From Vibrio maritimus (GTDB lineage: Bacteria > Pseudomonadota > Gammaproteobacteria > Enterobacterales > Vibrionaceae), in contig BBMT01000021.1 in assembly GCA_000755425.1 (NCBI GenBank), positions 1-57,647 on the forward strand: a DNA stretch of 57,647 bases, in the 5' to 3' direction. The notes under the pieces were generated by a model that ran no database searches, was not told the origin of the DNA, and was given only the letters and a program-made list of their open reading frames with translations. The translations under genes were made by a program, and so were the position numbers. Shown one piece after another: positions 1 to 7,827 of this stretch (position 1 is its first letter; each line of letters begins with the position of its first letter).

Positions 1-148
1 AGGCGTAGAAATGGTAATGCCAGGCGACAACATCCAAATGAAAGTTGAGCTAATCGCTCCAATCGCAATGGATGAAGGTCTACGTTTCGCTATCCGTGAA
101 GGTGGCCGTACAGTAGGTGCTGGTGTTGTTGCTAAGATCTTCGACTAA
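1..148 (+). CDS. tuf: Elongation factor Tu, C-terminal end (partial)
   Basis: This is the last 48 codons of EF-Tu, reading from base 2 to the TAA at 146-148. The visible part is the end of the C-terminal beta-barrel, with the family signatures VMPGDNIQMKVELI and GLRFAIREGGRTVGAGVVAK, and it ends in KIFD. EF-Tu delivers aminoacyl-tRNA to the ribosome as a GTP complex. The gene's start lies before the window. The position just before bfd-bfr and the S10 operon matches tufA, the last gene of the str operon, but tufA and tufB cannot be told apart from this tail. Confidence 0.97.
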   Translation, partial: GVEMVMPGDNIQMKVELIAPIAMDEGLRFAIREGGRTVGAGVVAKIFD

Positions 149-177
149 TATTTAGTTGATATCGCAATAAACGCGAA

Positions 178-204
178 AAGAGGAGCTTAGGCTCCTCTTT
201 TTTT
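178..204 (+). terminator. Rho-independent terminator after tuf
   Basis: A perfect 9-bp stem (AAGAGGAGC with GCTCCTCTT) closes a TTAG loop and runs into seven or more T residues. It sits 30 bases after the tuf stop and would end the str operon. Confidence 0.9.
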
Positions 205-275
205 ATTTGAAAAATAAATTTAACGTCGCTTCAGGGACTTACCTTCGTTAGCTCGATTTAGAGATAAATAGTACT

Positions 276-303
276 GGTAATGCTAACAATTCTCGTTTAT
301 ATT
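276..303 (+). promoter_or_regulatory. Probable Fur box and promoter of bfd-bfr
   Basis: Positions 276-294 match the classical 19-bp Fur consensus at 14 of 19 positions by eye. A TATATT hexamer at 298-303 could be the -10 element, so the Fur-like site would overlap the -35 region. Iron control of bfd is known in enterobacteria; applying it here is inference from the match and its position. Confidence 0.45.
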
Positions 304-332
304 CTTCTGCGTGAATTGTGAAAGGTTGTATT

Positions 333-521
333 ATGTTTGTTTGTTTATGCCACGGCATCTCTGATAAAAAATTGCGTAAGCTCGCTATCGAAGAAGGTAT
401 CACCGATATGCGTACTATCAGAAAGTGCACGTCTCTTGGCTCTCAATGTGGCAAATGCGTCAAACAAGCAAAAGAAATCTTAAGCGAAACACAGGCGATG
501 CAGTTTGCAAAAGTAAGCTAA
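333..521 (+). CDS. bfd: Bacterioferritin-associated ferredoxin
   Basis: A 62-residue [2Fe-2S] protein that reduces the bacterioferritin core so that stored iron can be released. The four cysteine ligands are visible: Cys-x-Cys in MFVCLCHG near residues 4-6 and Cys-x2-Cys in SQCGKC near residues 38-41. The start is set at the ATG before FVCLCHG because family members begin there; a GTG fifteen bases upstream would add only five residues. The partner gene bfr follows 81 bases downstream on the same strand, and a Fur-like site lies upstream, so induction under iron starvation is plausible. Confidence 0.93.
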   Translation: MFVCLCHGISDKKLRKLAIEEGITDMRTIRKCTSLGSQCGKCVKQAKEILSETQAMQFAKVS

Positions 522-602
522 CCTCAAACCTTCGCTAGGTTGCTTTGACACCTCCCCAATTGGTTCTACAGTTAATAGTGAGCCAAAGAGGAGGGCTTTG
601 TC

Positions 603-1079
603 ATGAAAGGCGATCCAATCATTATTCAACATCTCAATAAAATTCTCGGCAACGAGCTGGTTGCTATCAATCAATACTTCCTACACGCAAGAATGTACAA
701 AGACTGGGGCTTAAAGCACCTAGCCGATAAGGAATATCACGAATCCATTGATGAGATGAAACATGCCGATCATCTGATTGAGCGGATATTGTTTCTAGAA
801 GGGATACCCAACCTGCAAGATTTGGGCAAGCTCATGATCGGTGAGGATACCAAAGAAATGTTGGAGTGCGACCTCAAGTTGGAGATGATTGCCATTCCCG
901 ACTTAAAGGATGCCATTGCCTACGCCGAAGATACTCGAGATTTTGTTTCTCGAGACTTGTTCCAAGACATATTGAATGATGAAGAGGAGCATGTGGATTG
1001 GCTCGAAACCCAGCTTGGACTTATTGATAAAGTGGGCATTGAAAACTATCTTCAAGCTCAGTTTGTTGACGAAGAGTAG
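603..1079 (+). CDS. bfr: Bacterioferritin
   Basis: A 158-residue iron-storage protein that forms a 24-subunit haem-containing shell and oxidises Fe(II) to a ferric mineral core. The ferroxidase ligands are in place: Glu in GNELVAINQYF near residue 18, Glu51 and His54 in ESIDEMKHAD, Glu near 94, and Glu and His in DEEEHVDW near 127-130. Met52 in DEMKH is the haem ligand. A strong GAGGAGG site precedes the ATG. Length equals the family's usual 158. It is paired with bfd upstream, the store-and-release couple. Confidence 0.97.
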   Translation: MKGDPIIIQHLNKILGNELVAINQYFLHARMYKDWGLKHLADKEYHESIDEMKHADHLIERILFLEGIPNLQDLGKLMIGEDTKEMLECDLKLEMIAIPDLKDAIAYAEDTRDFVSRDLFQDILNDEEEHVDWLETQLGLIDKVGIENYLQAQFVDEE

Positions 1080-1091
1080 GGCGCTATAATC

Positions 1092-1119
1092 AGGGTCTGG
1101 CACATTCCAGCTAGACCCT
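1092..1119 (+). terminator. Hairpin downstream of bfr
   Basis: The arms AGGGTCT and AGACCCT, extended by GGC and GCT, form a stem 12 bases after the bfr stop. The bases that follow are A-rich rather than a clean T run, so this is a weak terminator or a 3' stabilising hairpin. Confidence 0.4.
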
Positions 1120-1151
1120 AAAAGTAAATTCGTTTATTTTTCCCCCACCTA

Positions 1152-1179
1152 TTGCATCCCATTTTGTGATCTGTATAAT
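1152..1179 (+). promoter_or_regulatory. S10 operon promoter
   Basis: TTGCAT (1152-1157) and a perfect TATAAT (1174-1179) are separated by 16 bp, about 270 bp before rpsJ. This is the best sigma-70 promoter in the 370-base space between bfr and rpsJ. Confidence 0.75.
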
Positions 1180-1186
1180 ACCGCCC

Positions 1187-1449
1187 ACTGACTTAGTTCA
1201 GTTGTGAACCAATGAGCAAAGAGGAGTAAGCAATTTGCCTCGGCAAGTGCTTAGTAACGTAGACTCAGCTTATGTTCGCAGTTAATACAATTGACTCTCT
1301 GCTTGGCAGTAGAGTGAATCGAAAATTAGCTGACAATGCGCTCAATTAGAGTGCTACGGTTTCACATAAATCAATCGGCATTCTCTCGCCTTCGCGAGTA
1401 TGAGTGGCGATATTGTTTGTGTAATTTTTAATTATTGGAGCTCTGTCTC
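1187..1449 (+). promoter_or_regulatory. S10 operon mRNA leader, probable L4-responsive attenuator
   Basis: The long untranslated space before rpsJ holds several hairpins. One spans about 1294-1315 (ACTCTCTGC against GCAGTAGAGT). A larger one spans about 1372-1412 with the tip CTCGC-CTTC-GCGAG and is followed by a T-rich stretch. In E. coli, ribosomal protein L4 binds the equivalent leader and represses the operon by attenuation and by blocking translation. The matching position and a hairpin with a U-rich tail support the same control here. No open reading frame is credible in this leader. Confidence 0.6.
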
Positions 1450-1761
1450 ATGCAGAACCAACGTATTCGTATCCGCCTAAAGGCTTTCGATTATAAACTA
1501 ATCGACCAGTCGACTGCGGAAATCGTTGAAACAGCTAAGCGTACCGGCGCACAGGTTCGTGGTCCAATTCCACTACCTACTCGTAAAGAGCGTTTCACTG
1601 TTCTTATCTCTCCACACGTCAACAAAGACGCACGTGACCAGTACGAAATCCGTACTCACAAGCGTTTGATCGACATCGTTGAGCCAACAGACAAAACTGT
1701 TGACGCTCTAATGCGTCTTGATCTTGCTGCTGGCGTTGATGTTCAAATCAGCCTAGGTTAA
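1450..1761 (+). CDS. rpsJ: 30S ribosomal protein S10 (NusE)
   Basis: A 103-residue protein of the 30S head that also acts as NusE in transcription antitermination. It begins MQNQRIRIRLKAFDYKLIDQ, nearly identical to E. coli S10, with the conserved GPIPLPTRKERFTVL segment in the middle and LMRLDLAAGVDVQI at the end. The start is set at the ATG at 1450 by homology and by TTGGAG ten bases upstream; an earlier in-frame ATG would add five unconserved residues. First gene of the S10 operon. Confidence 0.98.
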   Translation: MQNQRIRIRLKAFDYKLIDQSTAEIVETAKRTGAQVRGPIPLPTRKERFTVLISPHVNKDARDQYEIRTHKRLIDIVEPTDKTVDALMRLDLAAGVDVQISLG

Positions 1762-1775
1762 GGGAGATTAGAAGA

Positions 1776-2404
1776 ATGATTGGTCTAGTCGGACGTAAAG
1801 TGGGTATGACCCGCATTTTTACCGAAGAAGGCGTTTCTATCCCTGTAACAGTTGTTGAGGTTGAAGCGAACCGTGTAACTCAAGTACGTACACTTGAAGC
1901 AGACGGTTATGCAGCAATCCAGGTAACTGCAGGCGAGAAGAAAGCTAGCCGTGTTTCTAAGCCAGAAGCTGGCCACTTTGCGAAAGCAGGTGTTGAAGCA
2001 GGTCGCGGTCTTTGGGAATTCCGTTTGGAAAACGGCGAAGAGTTCGCAGTTGGCGCTGAGCTAAACGTAGAACTATTCAACGACGTTAAAAAAGTAGACG
2101 TTACTGGTACTTCTAAAGGTAAAGGCTTCCAAGGCGCAGTTAAGCGTTGGAACTTCTCTACTCAAGATGCTACTCACGGTAACTCTTTGTCTCACCGTGC
2201 TCCGGGTTCAATTGGTCAGTGCCAAACTCCAGGTCGCGTATTTAAAGGCAAAAAATGGCAGGTCACATGGGTGCTGAGCGTGTAACGACTCAAAACCTAG
2301 AGATCGTACGTGTTGACGCTGAGCGCAATCTGCTTCTTATCAAAGGTGCAGTACCAGGCTCAACAGGCGGCAACGTGATCGTAAAACCAGCTATTAAAGC
2401 TTAA
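1776..2404 (+). CDS. rplC: 50S ribosomal protein L3 (frameshifted in this sequence)
   Basis: L3 is an early-assembly protein near the peptidyl transferase centre. The first 160 residues, from MIGLVGRKVGMTRIF onward, read normally. At the A-run 2250-2255 one A is missing, so the frame runs into a false stop at 2285. Restoring a seventh A gives GKKMAGHMGAERVTTQ and continues to VIVKPAIKA and the TAA at 2404. The repaired protein has 209 residues, the same as E. coli L3. The gene is essential, so the break is almost certainly a sequence error. Confidence 0.95.
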
Positions 2405-2420
2405 CGTCTAGGAGTAAGTA

Positions 2421-3025
2421 ATGGAATTGATGGTTAAAGGTGCTGATGCACTAACTGTTTCCGAGACTACTTTCGGACGTGACTTCAACGAAGCTCTAGT
2501 ACACCAAGTAGTTGTTGCTTATGCAGCAGGTGCTCGTCAAGGTACTCGCGCTCAAAAGACTCGTTCTGAAGTATCTGGCGGTGGCGCTAAGCCATGGCGT
2601 CAAAAAGGTACTGGCCGTGCACGTGCTGGTACAATTCGTAGCCCAATCTGGCGTACAGGTGGTGTTACTTTTGCTGCGAAACCACAAGATCACAGCCAAA
2701 AAGTTAACAAGAAAATGTACCGCGGTGCTATGAAGAGCATTCTTTCTGAGCTAGTTCGTCAAGAGCGTCTAATCGTTGTTGATAACTTCTCTGTAGAAGC
2801 TCCAAAAACGAAAAGAGCTTGTAGCTAAGCTTAAAAGAGCTTGAGCTAACAGATGCGCTAATCGTGACTAGCGAAGTAGATGAGAATCTATTCCTAGCTG
2901 CTCGTAACCTATACAAAGTTGACGCACGTGACGTAGCTGGTATTGACCCAGTTTCTCTAATCGCGTTCGACAAAGTTGTTATTACTGCTGCTGCAGTTAA
3001 ACAAGTTGAGGAGATGCTAGCATGA
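2421..3025 (+). CDS. rplD: 50S ribosomal protein L4 (two single-base insertions in this sequence)
   Basis: L4 lines the peptide exit tunnel, binds 23S rRNA and autoregulates the S10 operon. Residues 1-130 are intact up to SVEAPKTK. There are then two extra A residues, one in the A-run 2811-2814 and one in the A-run 2833-2836, both in the context AAAGAGCTTG. Removing both restores KELVAKLKELELTDALIV and the tail VKQVEEMLA, a 200-residue protein as expected for the family. The stop TGA overlaps the rplW ATG. As sequenced the frame ends at 2828. Confidence 0.94.
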
Positions 3026-3324
3026 TCACTGAAGAGCGTATCCTAAAAGTTCTACGTGCTCCGCACATCTCTGAAAAAGCAACTATGGCAGCTGAGAAAG
3101 CGAACACTATCGTTTTCAAAGTAGCTAAAGATGCAACTAAGAAAGAGATCAAAGCAGCTGTAGAAAAGCTATTTGAAGTTGAAGTTAAGTCTGTAAATAC
3201 TCTTGTTCTTAAGGGTAAGACTAAACGTCAAGGTCTACGTCAAGGTCGCCGCAGCGACGTTAAGAAGGCGTATGTGACTCTGGCGGAAGGTCAAGATCTT
3301 GACTTCGTTGGCGGTGCGGAATAA
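3022..3324 (+). CDS. rplW: 50S ribosomal protein L23
   Basis: A 100-residue protein at the exit of the ribosomal tunnel, the docking site for trigger factor and SRP. It begins MITEERILKVLRAPHISEKA and carries the conserved basic loop GKTKRQGLRQGRRSDVKKAYV. The ATG overlaps the end of rplD by four bases (ATGA), typical of translational coupling in this operon. Length is normal. Confidence 0.97.
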   Translation: MITEERILKVLRAPHISEKATMAAEKANTIVFKVAKDATKKEIKAAVEKLFEVEVKSVNTLVLKGKTKRQGLRQGRRSDVKKAYVTLAEGQDLDFVGGAE

Positions 3325-3339
3325 CAGGAGAGTTAAACA

Positions 3340-4164
3340 ATGGCTATTGTTAAATGTAAGCCGACTTCCCCTGGTCGTCGTCACGTAGTTAAAGTTGTTA
3401 ACGCTGACCTTCACAAAGGTAAGCCTTACGCTCCACTTCTAGAGAAAAACTCTAAGAACGGTGGTCGTAACAACAACGGTCGTATCACAGTACGTCACAT
3501 TGGTGGTGGTCACAAGCATCACTACCGTTTGGTTGACTTCAAACGTACTAAAGATGGCATCCCAGCGAAAGTTGAGCGCCTAGAATACGATCCAAACCGT
3601 AGCGCAAACATCGCTCTAGTTCTGTACGCAGACGGTGAGCGCCGCTACATCATTGCACCAAAAGGCATCCAAGCGGGTGACTCTATCCAGTCTGGTGTTG
3701 ATGCGCCTATCAAAGCAGGTAACACTCTGCCGATGCGCAACATCCCAGTAGGTTCTACAGTACACTGTGTTGAACTTAAGCCTGGTAAAGGTGCACAAAT
3801 TGCTCGTTCTGCAGGTGCATACGCACAAATCATCGCTCGCGATGGTGCATATGTAACTCTACGCCTACGTTCTGGCGAAATGCGCAAAGTACTATCAGAA
3901 GGCCGTGCAACAATCGGTGAAGTTGGTAATGCTGAGCACATGCTACGTGAACTAGGTAAAGCTGGTGCTAGCCGCTGGCGCGGTGTTCGTCCTACCGTTC
4001 GCGGTGTGGTAATGAACCCGGTAGACCACCCACACGGTGGTGGTGAAGGCCGTACTTCTGGTGGTCGTCACCCAGTATCTCCTTGGGGTCAGCCAACTAA
4101 AGGCTTTAAGACTCGTAAGAACAAGCGCACTGACAAGTACATCGTACGTCGTCGTAACAAGTAA
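3340..4164 (+). CDS. rplB: 50S ribosomal protein L2
   Basis: A 274-residue core 50S protein needed for subunit association and peptidyl transferase assembly. It shows GGRNNNGRITVRHIGGGHKH near residue 40 and the universally conserved GVVMNPVDHPHGGGEGRT near residue 222, including the histidine implicated in peptidyl transfer. GGAGAG precedes the ATG. Fourth gene of the S10 operon, intact. Confidence 0.98.
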   Translation: MAIVKCKPTSPGRRHVVKVVNADLHKGKPYAPLLEKNSKNGGRNNNGRITVRHIGGGHKHHYRLVDFKRTKDGIPAKVERLEYDPNRSANIALVLYADGERRYIIAPKGIQAGDSIQSGVDAPIKAGNTLPMRNIPVGSTVHCVELKPGKGAQIARSAGAYAQIIARDGAYVTLRLRSGEMRKVLSEGRATIGEVGNAEHMLRELGKAGASRWRGVRPTVRGVVMNPVDHPHGGGEGRTSGGRHPVSPWGQPTKGFKTRKNKRTDKYIVRRRNK

Positions 4165-4183
4165 TCTATAAAGAGGAATCGCC

Positions 4184-4462
4184 ATGCCACGTTCTCTCAA
4201 GAAAGGTCCTTTTATTGACCTACACTTGCTGAAGAAGGTAGAGAAAGCGGTGGAAAGCGGAGACAAAAAGCCTGTTAAGACTTGGTCCCGTCGTTCAATG
4301 ATCATCCCATCAATGATTGGTTTGACCATCGCTGTCCATAATGGTCGTCAGCACGTACCAGTTTTCGTTACCGAAGAAATGATCGGTCACAAACTGGGTG
4401 AATTTGCACCAACTCGCACTTACCGCGGCCACGCTGCGGATAAGAAAGCTAAGAAGAAATAA
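4184..4462 (+). CDS. rpsS: 30S ribosomal protein S19
   Basis: A 92-residue protein of the 30S head that contacts S13 and the A-site tRNA side. It begins MPRSLKKGPFIDLHLLKK and contains the family signature GHKLGEFAPTRTYRGH near residue 70. AGAGGA lies ahead of the ATG. Normal length and position between rplB and rplV. Confidence 0.98.
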   Translation: MPRSLKKGPFIDLHLLKKVEKAVESGDKKPVKTWSRRSMIIPSMIGLTIAVHNGRQHVPVFVTEEMIGHKLGEFAPTRTYRGHAADKKAKKK

Positions 4463-4472
4463 GGAGTAGATG

Positions 4473-4805
4473 ATGGAAGCTATCGCTAAACATAACTTTG
4501 CTCGTATTTCTCCTCAGAAAGCTCGCTTAGTTGCAGACCAAATCCGCGGTAAAAGCGTGGATCAAGCTCTTGAACTACTAACTTTCAGCAACAAAAAAGC
4601 TGCTGAACTAGTTAAGAAAGTTCTTGAATCAGCAATCGCGAATGCGGAACACAACGAAGGTGCAGATATCGACGATCTTTCAGTCGCAAAAATCTTCGTA
4701 GATGAAGGTCCTATCATGAAGCGTATTATGCCTCGTGCTAAAGGCCGTGCCGACCGTATCTTGAAGCGTTCTTGCCACATCACTGTTGTTGTTGCAGACG
4801 CTTAA
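4473..4805 (+). CDS. rplV: 50S ribosomal protein L22
   Basis: A 110-residue protein whose beta-hairpin narrows the exit tunnel. The sequence METIAKH-like start (MEAIAKHNFARISPQKARLV), KIFVDEGPIMKRIMPRAKGR and RSCHITVVV match the family. Two ATGs stand side by side at 4470 and 4473. The second is chosen because it is six bases from AAGGAG at 4461-4466 and matches homologues. Confidence 0.97.
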   Translation: MEAIAKHNFARISPQKARLVADQIRGKSVDQALELLTFSNKKAAELVKKVLESAIANAEHNEGADIDDLSVAKIFVDEGPIMKRIMPRAKGRADRILKRSCHITVVVADA

Positions 4806-4821
4806 GACTAGGAGATAAGCA

Positions 4822-5518
4822 ATGGGTCAGAAAGTACATCCTAATGGTATTCGTCTTGGCATCGTTAAGCTTGGAATGCTACATGGTTTGCTAACACCAA
4901 AGATTTCGCTGACAACCTAGACGGCGACTTCAAGGTACGTCAGTTCCTTACTAAGGAACTAGCAAAAGCGTCTCTTTCACGTATCGTTATCGAGCGTCCA
5001 GCTAAGAGCATCCGTGTGACTATTCACACTGCTCGTCCTGGCGTTGTTATCGGTAAGAAAGGTGAAGACGTTGAGAAGCTACGCGCAGCTGTAGCTAAAA
5101 TCGCAGGTGTACCAGCGCAGATTAACATCGCTGAAGTACGTAAGCCTGAGCTAGACGGCCAACTTGTGGCTGATAGCATCGCGTCTCAACTTGAGCGTCG
5201 TGTTATGTTCCGTCGTGCTATGAAGCGTGCGGTACAAAATGCTATGCGTCTTGGCGCTAAAGGTATCAAAGTGGAAGTAAGTGGTCGTCTAGGCGGCGCT
5301 GAAATCGCACGTTCTGAGTGGTACCGTGAAGGCCGTGTGCCTCTACACACTCTACGTGCTGACATTGATTACGCAACTTCTTCGGCTCACACTCAATACG
5401 GTGTGATCGGCATTAAAGTTTGGATCTTCAAAGGTGAGATTCTAGCGGTATGCCAGCAGCTAACGCTGTAGAGCCAAAAGGCGACAAGCCTAAGAAGCAG
5501 CGCAAAGGCCGTAAGTAA
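4822..5518 (+). CDS. rpsC: 30S ribosomal protein S3 (two deletions in this sequence)
   Basis: S3 lies at the mRNA entry channel and has helicase activity with S4 and S5. It begins MGQKVHPNGIRLGIVK. A C is then missing after 4870, where CCTTGG should give PWNATWFANTKDF. The KH domain (GVVIGKKGEDVEKLR) and the C-terminal domain read normally until a G is lost at 5445, where GGC should give EILGGMPAANAVEP. With both repaired the protein is 232 residues and ends KKQRKGRK. As sequenced, only an internal fragment from about 5016 to 5471 stays open. Confidence 0.94.
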
Positions 5519-5529
5519 GGAGTCGACAG

Positions 5530-5940
5530 ATGCTACAACCTAAACGTACTAAGTTCCGTAAGGTTCAGACTGGTCGCAACCGTGGTCTAGCTAAAGGTAC
5601 AGACGTAAGCTTCGGCACATTCGGTCTTAAGGCTGTTGGTCGTGGTCGTCTTACTGCTCGTCAGATCGAAGCGGCTCGTCGTGCAATGACGCGTCACGTT
5701 AAGCGTCAAGGTAAAATCTGGATTCGTGTATTCCCAGACAAGCCTATCACAGAAAAACCACTAGAAGTTCGTCAAGGTAAGGGTAAAGGTAACGTTGAGT
5801 ACTGGGTAGCCCAAATCCAACCTGGTAAGGTTATGTACGAAATGGACGGTGTACCTGAAGAGTTGGCACGTGAAGCGTTCCGCCTAGCGGCTCGCAAACT
5901 GCCGTTCAAAACTACATTTGTAACTAAGCAGGTGATGTGA
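5530..5940 (+). CDS. rplP: 50S ribosomal protein L16
   Basis: A 136-residue protein that helps position the A-site tRNA on the 50S. It begins MLQPKRTKFRKVQTGRNRGL, with the conserved RQIEAARRAMTRHVKRQGK and the substrate arginine region QIQPGKVMYEMDGV. Length equals the family norm. Its TGA shares one base with the rpmC ATG. Confidence 0.98.
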   Translation: MLQPKRTKFRKVQTGRNRGLAKGTDVSFGTFGLKAVGRGRLTARQIEAARRAMTRHVKRQGKIWIRVFPDKPITEKPLEVRQGKGKGNVEYWVAQIQPGKVMYEMDGVPEELAREAFRLAARKLPFKTTFVTKQVM

Positions 5941-6131
5941 TGAAAGCACAAGATCTACGCGAAAAAAACGTTGAAGAGCTTAACGCTGAGCTTTTGAATT
6001 TGCTACGTGAACAGTTCAACTTGCGCATGCAAGCTGCAACTGGTCAGCTTCAGCAAACTCATACTCTAAAAGCTGTACGCCGTGATATCGCACGTGTGAA
6101 AACTGTTTTGACTGAGAAGGCAGGCGCATAA
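5940..6131 (+). CDS. rpmC: 50S ribosomal protein L29
   Basis: A 63-residue two-helix protein at the tunnel exit next to L23. It shows the core EELLNLLREQFNLRMQ-type motif (here AELLNLLREQFNLRMQAATG). The start is the ATG at 5940, which overlaps the rplP stop (TGATG); a GTG one codon earlier is not needed. The stop overlaps the rpsQ ATG (TAATG). Confidence 0.97.
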   Translation: MKAQDLREKNVEELNAELLNLLREQFNLRMQAATGQLQQTHTLKAVRRDIARVKTVLTEKAGA

Positions 6132-6385
6132 TGAGCGAACAAATCCGTACTCAACTAGGTCGTGTAATTAGCAACAAAGGCGACAAGTCTATTGTTGTTG
6201 CAATCGAACGCATGGTTAAACACCCAATTTACGGTAAATTCGTAAAGCGTACGACTAAACTACACGCACATGACGAAAACAACGAGTGTGGCATTGGCGA
6301 CACTGTTGAAGTTCGTGAGTGCCGTCCACTGTCTAAGACTAAGTCTTGGACTTTGGTAAGCATCGTAGAAAAAGCGAAAATTTAA
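6131..6385 (+). CDS. rpsQ: 30S ribosomal protein S17
   Basis: An 84-residue OB-fold protein that nucleates 16S rRNA folding. It has the family motif GRVISNKGDKSIVVAIERMVKHPIYGK and CRPLSKTKSW near the end. It starts inside the rpmC stop codon and is the last gene of the S10 operon; a strong terminator follows. Confidence 0.98.
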   Translation: MSEQIRTQLGRVISNKGDKSIVVAIERMVKHPIYGKFVKRTTKLHAHDENNECGIGDTVEVRECRPLSKTKSWTLVSIVEKAKI

Positions 6386-6406
6386 TCGTTTTTCTCTAGC
6401 GAAATC

Positions 6407-6445
6407 AAGCGGCTCCAAATTATTTTTGGGGCCGCTTATTTTTTG
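6407..6445 (+). terminator. Terminator at the end of the S10 operon
   Basis: AAGCGGC pairs with GCCGCTT, with further CCAAA/TTTTGG pairing inside, and a TTATTTTTTG tract follows. It lies 22 bases after rpsQ and separates the S10 and spc operons. Confidence 0.85.
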
Positions 6446-6467
6446 TCTACCCAATCACAAAAAAGGG

Positions 6468-6476
6468 TGGTACAAT
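6468..6476 (+). promoter_or_regulatory. spc operon promoter (extended -10)
   Basis: TGGTACAAT at 6468-6476 is an extended -10 element (TGn then TACAAT). No good -35 is visible at 17 bp, which fits extended -10 promoters. It is 70 bases upstream of rplN. Confidence 0.6.
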
Positions 6477-6545
6477 TCGCGTCCCTTTAAAGAGGCAGCC
6501 CGACCCGAGAGGGTCTAGTTTTTAATATTTAGCGGAGCACTAACA

Positions 6546-6917
6546 ATGATCCAAATGCAAAGTACACTTGACGCAGCAGATAACTCTGGCGCGCGCAAGG
6601 TAATGTGTATTAAGGTTCTGGGTGGCTCACACCGTCGTTACGCACACATCGGCGACATCATCAAAGTTACTGTGAAAGAAGCAATTCCTCGCGGTAAAGT
6701 TAAAAAAGGTGATGTTCTGAAGGCGGTAGTAGTTCGCACCCGTAAAGGCGTACGTCGTCCAGACGGTTCTGTCATTCGCTTCGACCGTAATGCTTGTGTA
6801 TTGTTGAACGACACTACTGAGCAACCAGTCGGCACACGTATCTTTGGTCCAGTGACTCGTGAACTTCGTAACGCGAAATTCATGAAAATTGTTTCACTAG
6901 CACCTGAAGTACTGTAA
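6546..6917 (+). CDS. rplN: 50S ribosomal protein L14
   Basis: A 123-residue protein of the subunit interface that contacts 16S helix 14. It starts MIQMQSTLDAADNSGARKVM and has the signature GSVIRFDRNACVLLN in the middle and GPVTRELRNAKFMKIVSLA at the end. First gene of the spc operon, preceded by AGCGGAG. Confidence 0.98.
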   Translation: MIQMQSTLDAADNSGARKVMCIKVLGGSHRRYAHIGDIIKVTVKEAIPRGKVKKGDVLKAVVVRTRKGVRRPDGSVIRFDRNACVLLNDTTEQPVGTRIFGPVTRELRNAKFMKIVSLAPEVL

Positions 6918-6928
6918 GGAGCTATAAA

Positions 6929-7246
6929 ATGGCAGCTAAAATCCGTCGTAATGACGAAGTAATCGTTCTTGCTGGTAAAGATAAAGGCAAGAAAGGTAAA
7001 GTAACTAAGGTTCTAGCAACTGGTAAAGTTATCGTTGAAGGTATCAACCTTGTTAAGAAGCACCAAAAGCCTCAACCGGCTCTAGGTCAACAAGGTGGCA
7101 TCGTTGAGCAAGAAGCAGCAATTGACGCTTCTAACGTTGCAATCTTTAACGCGGCTACTGGTAAAGCTGACCGCATCGGTTTCCGTATCGAAGATGGCAA
7201 GAAAGTTCGTTTCTTCAAGTCTAACGGCGAAACTGTTTCTAACTAA
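6929..7246 (+). CDS. rplX: 50S ribosomal protein L24
   Basis: A 105-residue assembly-initiating protein that binds the 5' part of 23S rRNA. The KOW motif DEVIVLAGKDKGKKGKVTKV is at residues 9-28. AAGGAG lies before the ATG. Intact. Confidence 0.98.
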   Translation: MAAKIRRNDEVIVLAGKDKGKKGKVTKVLATGKVIVEGINLVKKHQKPQPALGQQGGIVEQEAAIDASNVAIFNAATGKADRIGFRIEDGKKVRFFKSNGETVSN

Positions 7247-7270
7247 TAGAAAGTAATTTGGAGTTCTACT

Positions 7271-7810
7271 ATGGCGAAACTGCATGATTACTACAAGTCG
7301 TCTGTAGTTGCTGAATTGACCAAACAATTCAACTACTCAAGCGTCATGCAAGTCCCTAGGATTGAGAAAATCACCCTAAACATGGGCGTTGGTGAAGCAA
7401 TCAACGATAAGAAACTGCTAGAAAACGCAGCAGCTGATATGGCAACGATCTCTGGTCAAAAGCCTCTTATCACTAAAGCGCGTAAATCTGTTGCAGGTTT
7501 CAAAATTCGTGAAGGCTACCCAATTGGTTGTAAAGTAACCTTGCGTGGCGAACGTATGTGGGAATTTTTAGAGCGTTTAATCTCTATCGCACTTCCACGT
7601 GTACGTGACTTCCGTGGCGTTAGCGCTAAGTCTTTTGACGGACGCGGTAACTACAGCATGGGCGTTCGCGAGCAAATCATCTTCCCGGAAATCGACTACG
7701 ATAAAGTAGACCGTGTTCGTGGCCTAGACATCACTATTACGACGTCTGCTGCAAACGATGAGGAAGGCCGAGCTCTGCTGGCTGCCTTTAACTTCCCATT
7801 CCGTAAGTAA
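7271..7810 (+). CDS. rplE: 50S ribosomal protein L5
   Basis: A 179-residue protein that carries 5S rRNA into the central protuberance and contacts S13 through bridge B1b. Signatures: VPRIEKITLNMGVGEA near residue 29, LRGERMWEFLERLISIALPR, and FPEIDYDKVDRVRGLDI. Length matches E. coli. Confidence 0.98.
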   Translation: MAKLHDYYKSSVVAELTKQFNYSSVMQVPRIEKITLNMGVGEAINDKKLLENAAADMATISGQKPLITKARKSVAGFKIREGYPIGCKVTLRGERMWEFLERLISIALPRVRDFRGVSAKSFDGRGNYSMGVREQIIFPEIDYDKVDRVRGLDITITTSAANDEEGRALLAAFNFPFRK

Positions 7811-7827
7811 GGTGAAGGGTTACTGTT

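Noticed and set aside
2805..2840. Programmed ribosomal frameshifting in rplD at the AAAAG runs
   Set aside because: Two separate shifts would be needed, no stimulatory structure is evident, and the same window has many unrelated frame breaks in genes never known to shift.
3952..4329. 125-residue minus-strand open frame opposite rplB/rpsS
   Set aside because: It is a shadow of two highly conserved ribosomal genes, with no ribosome site and no recognisable domain.
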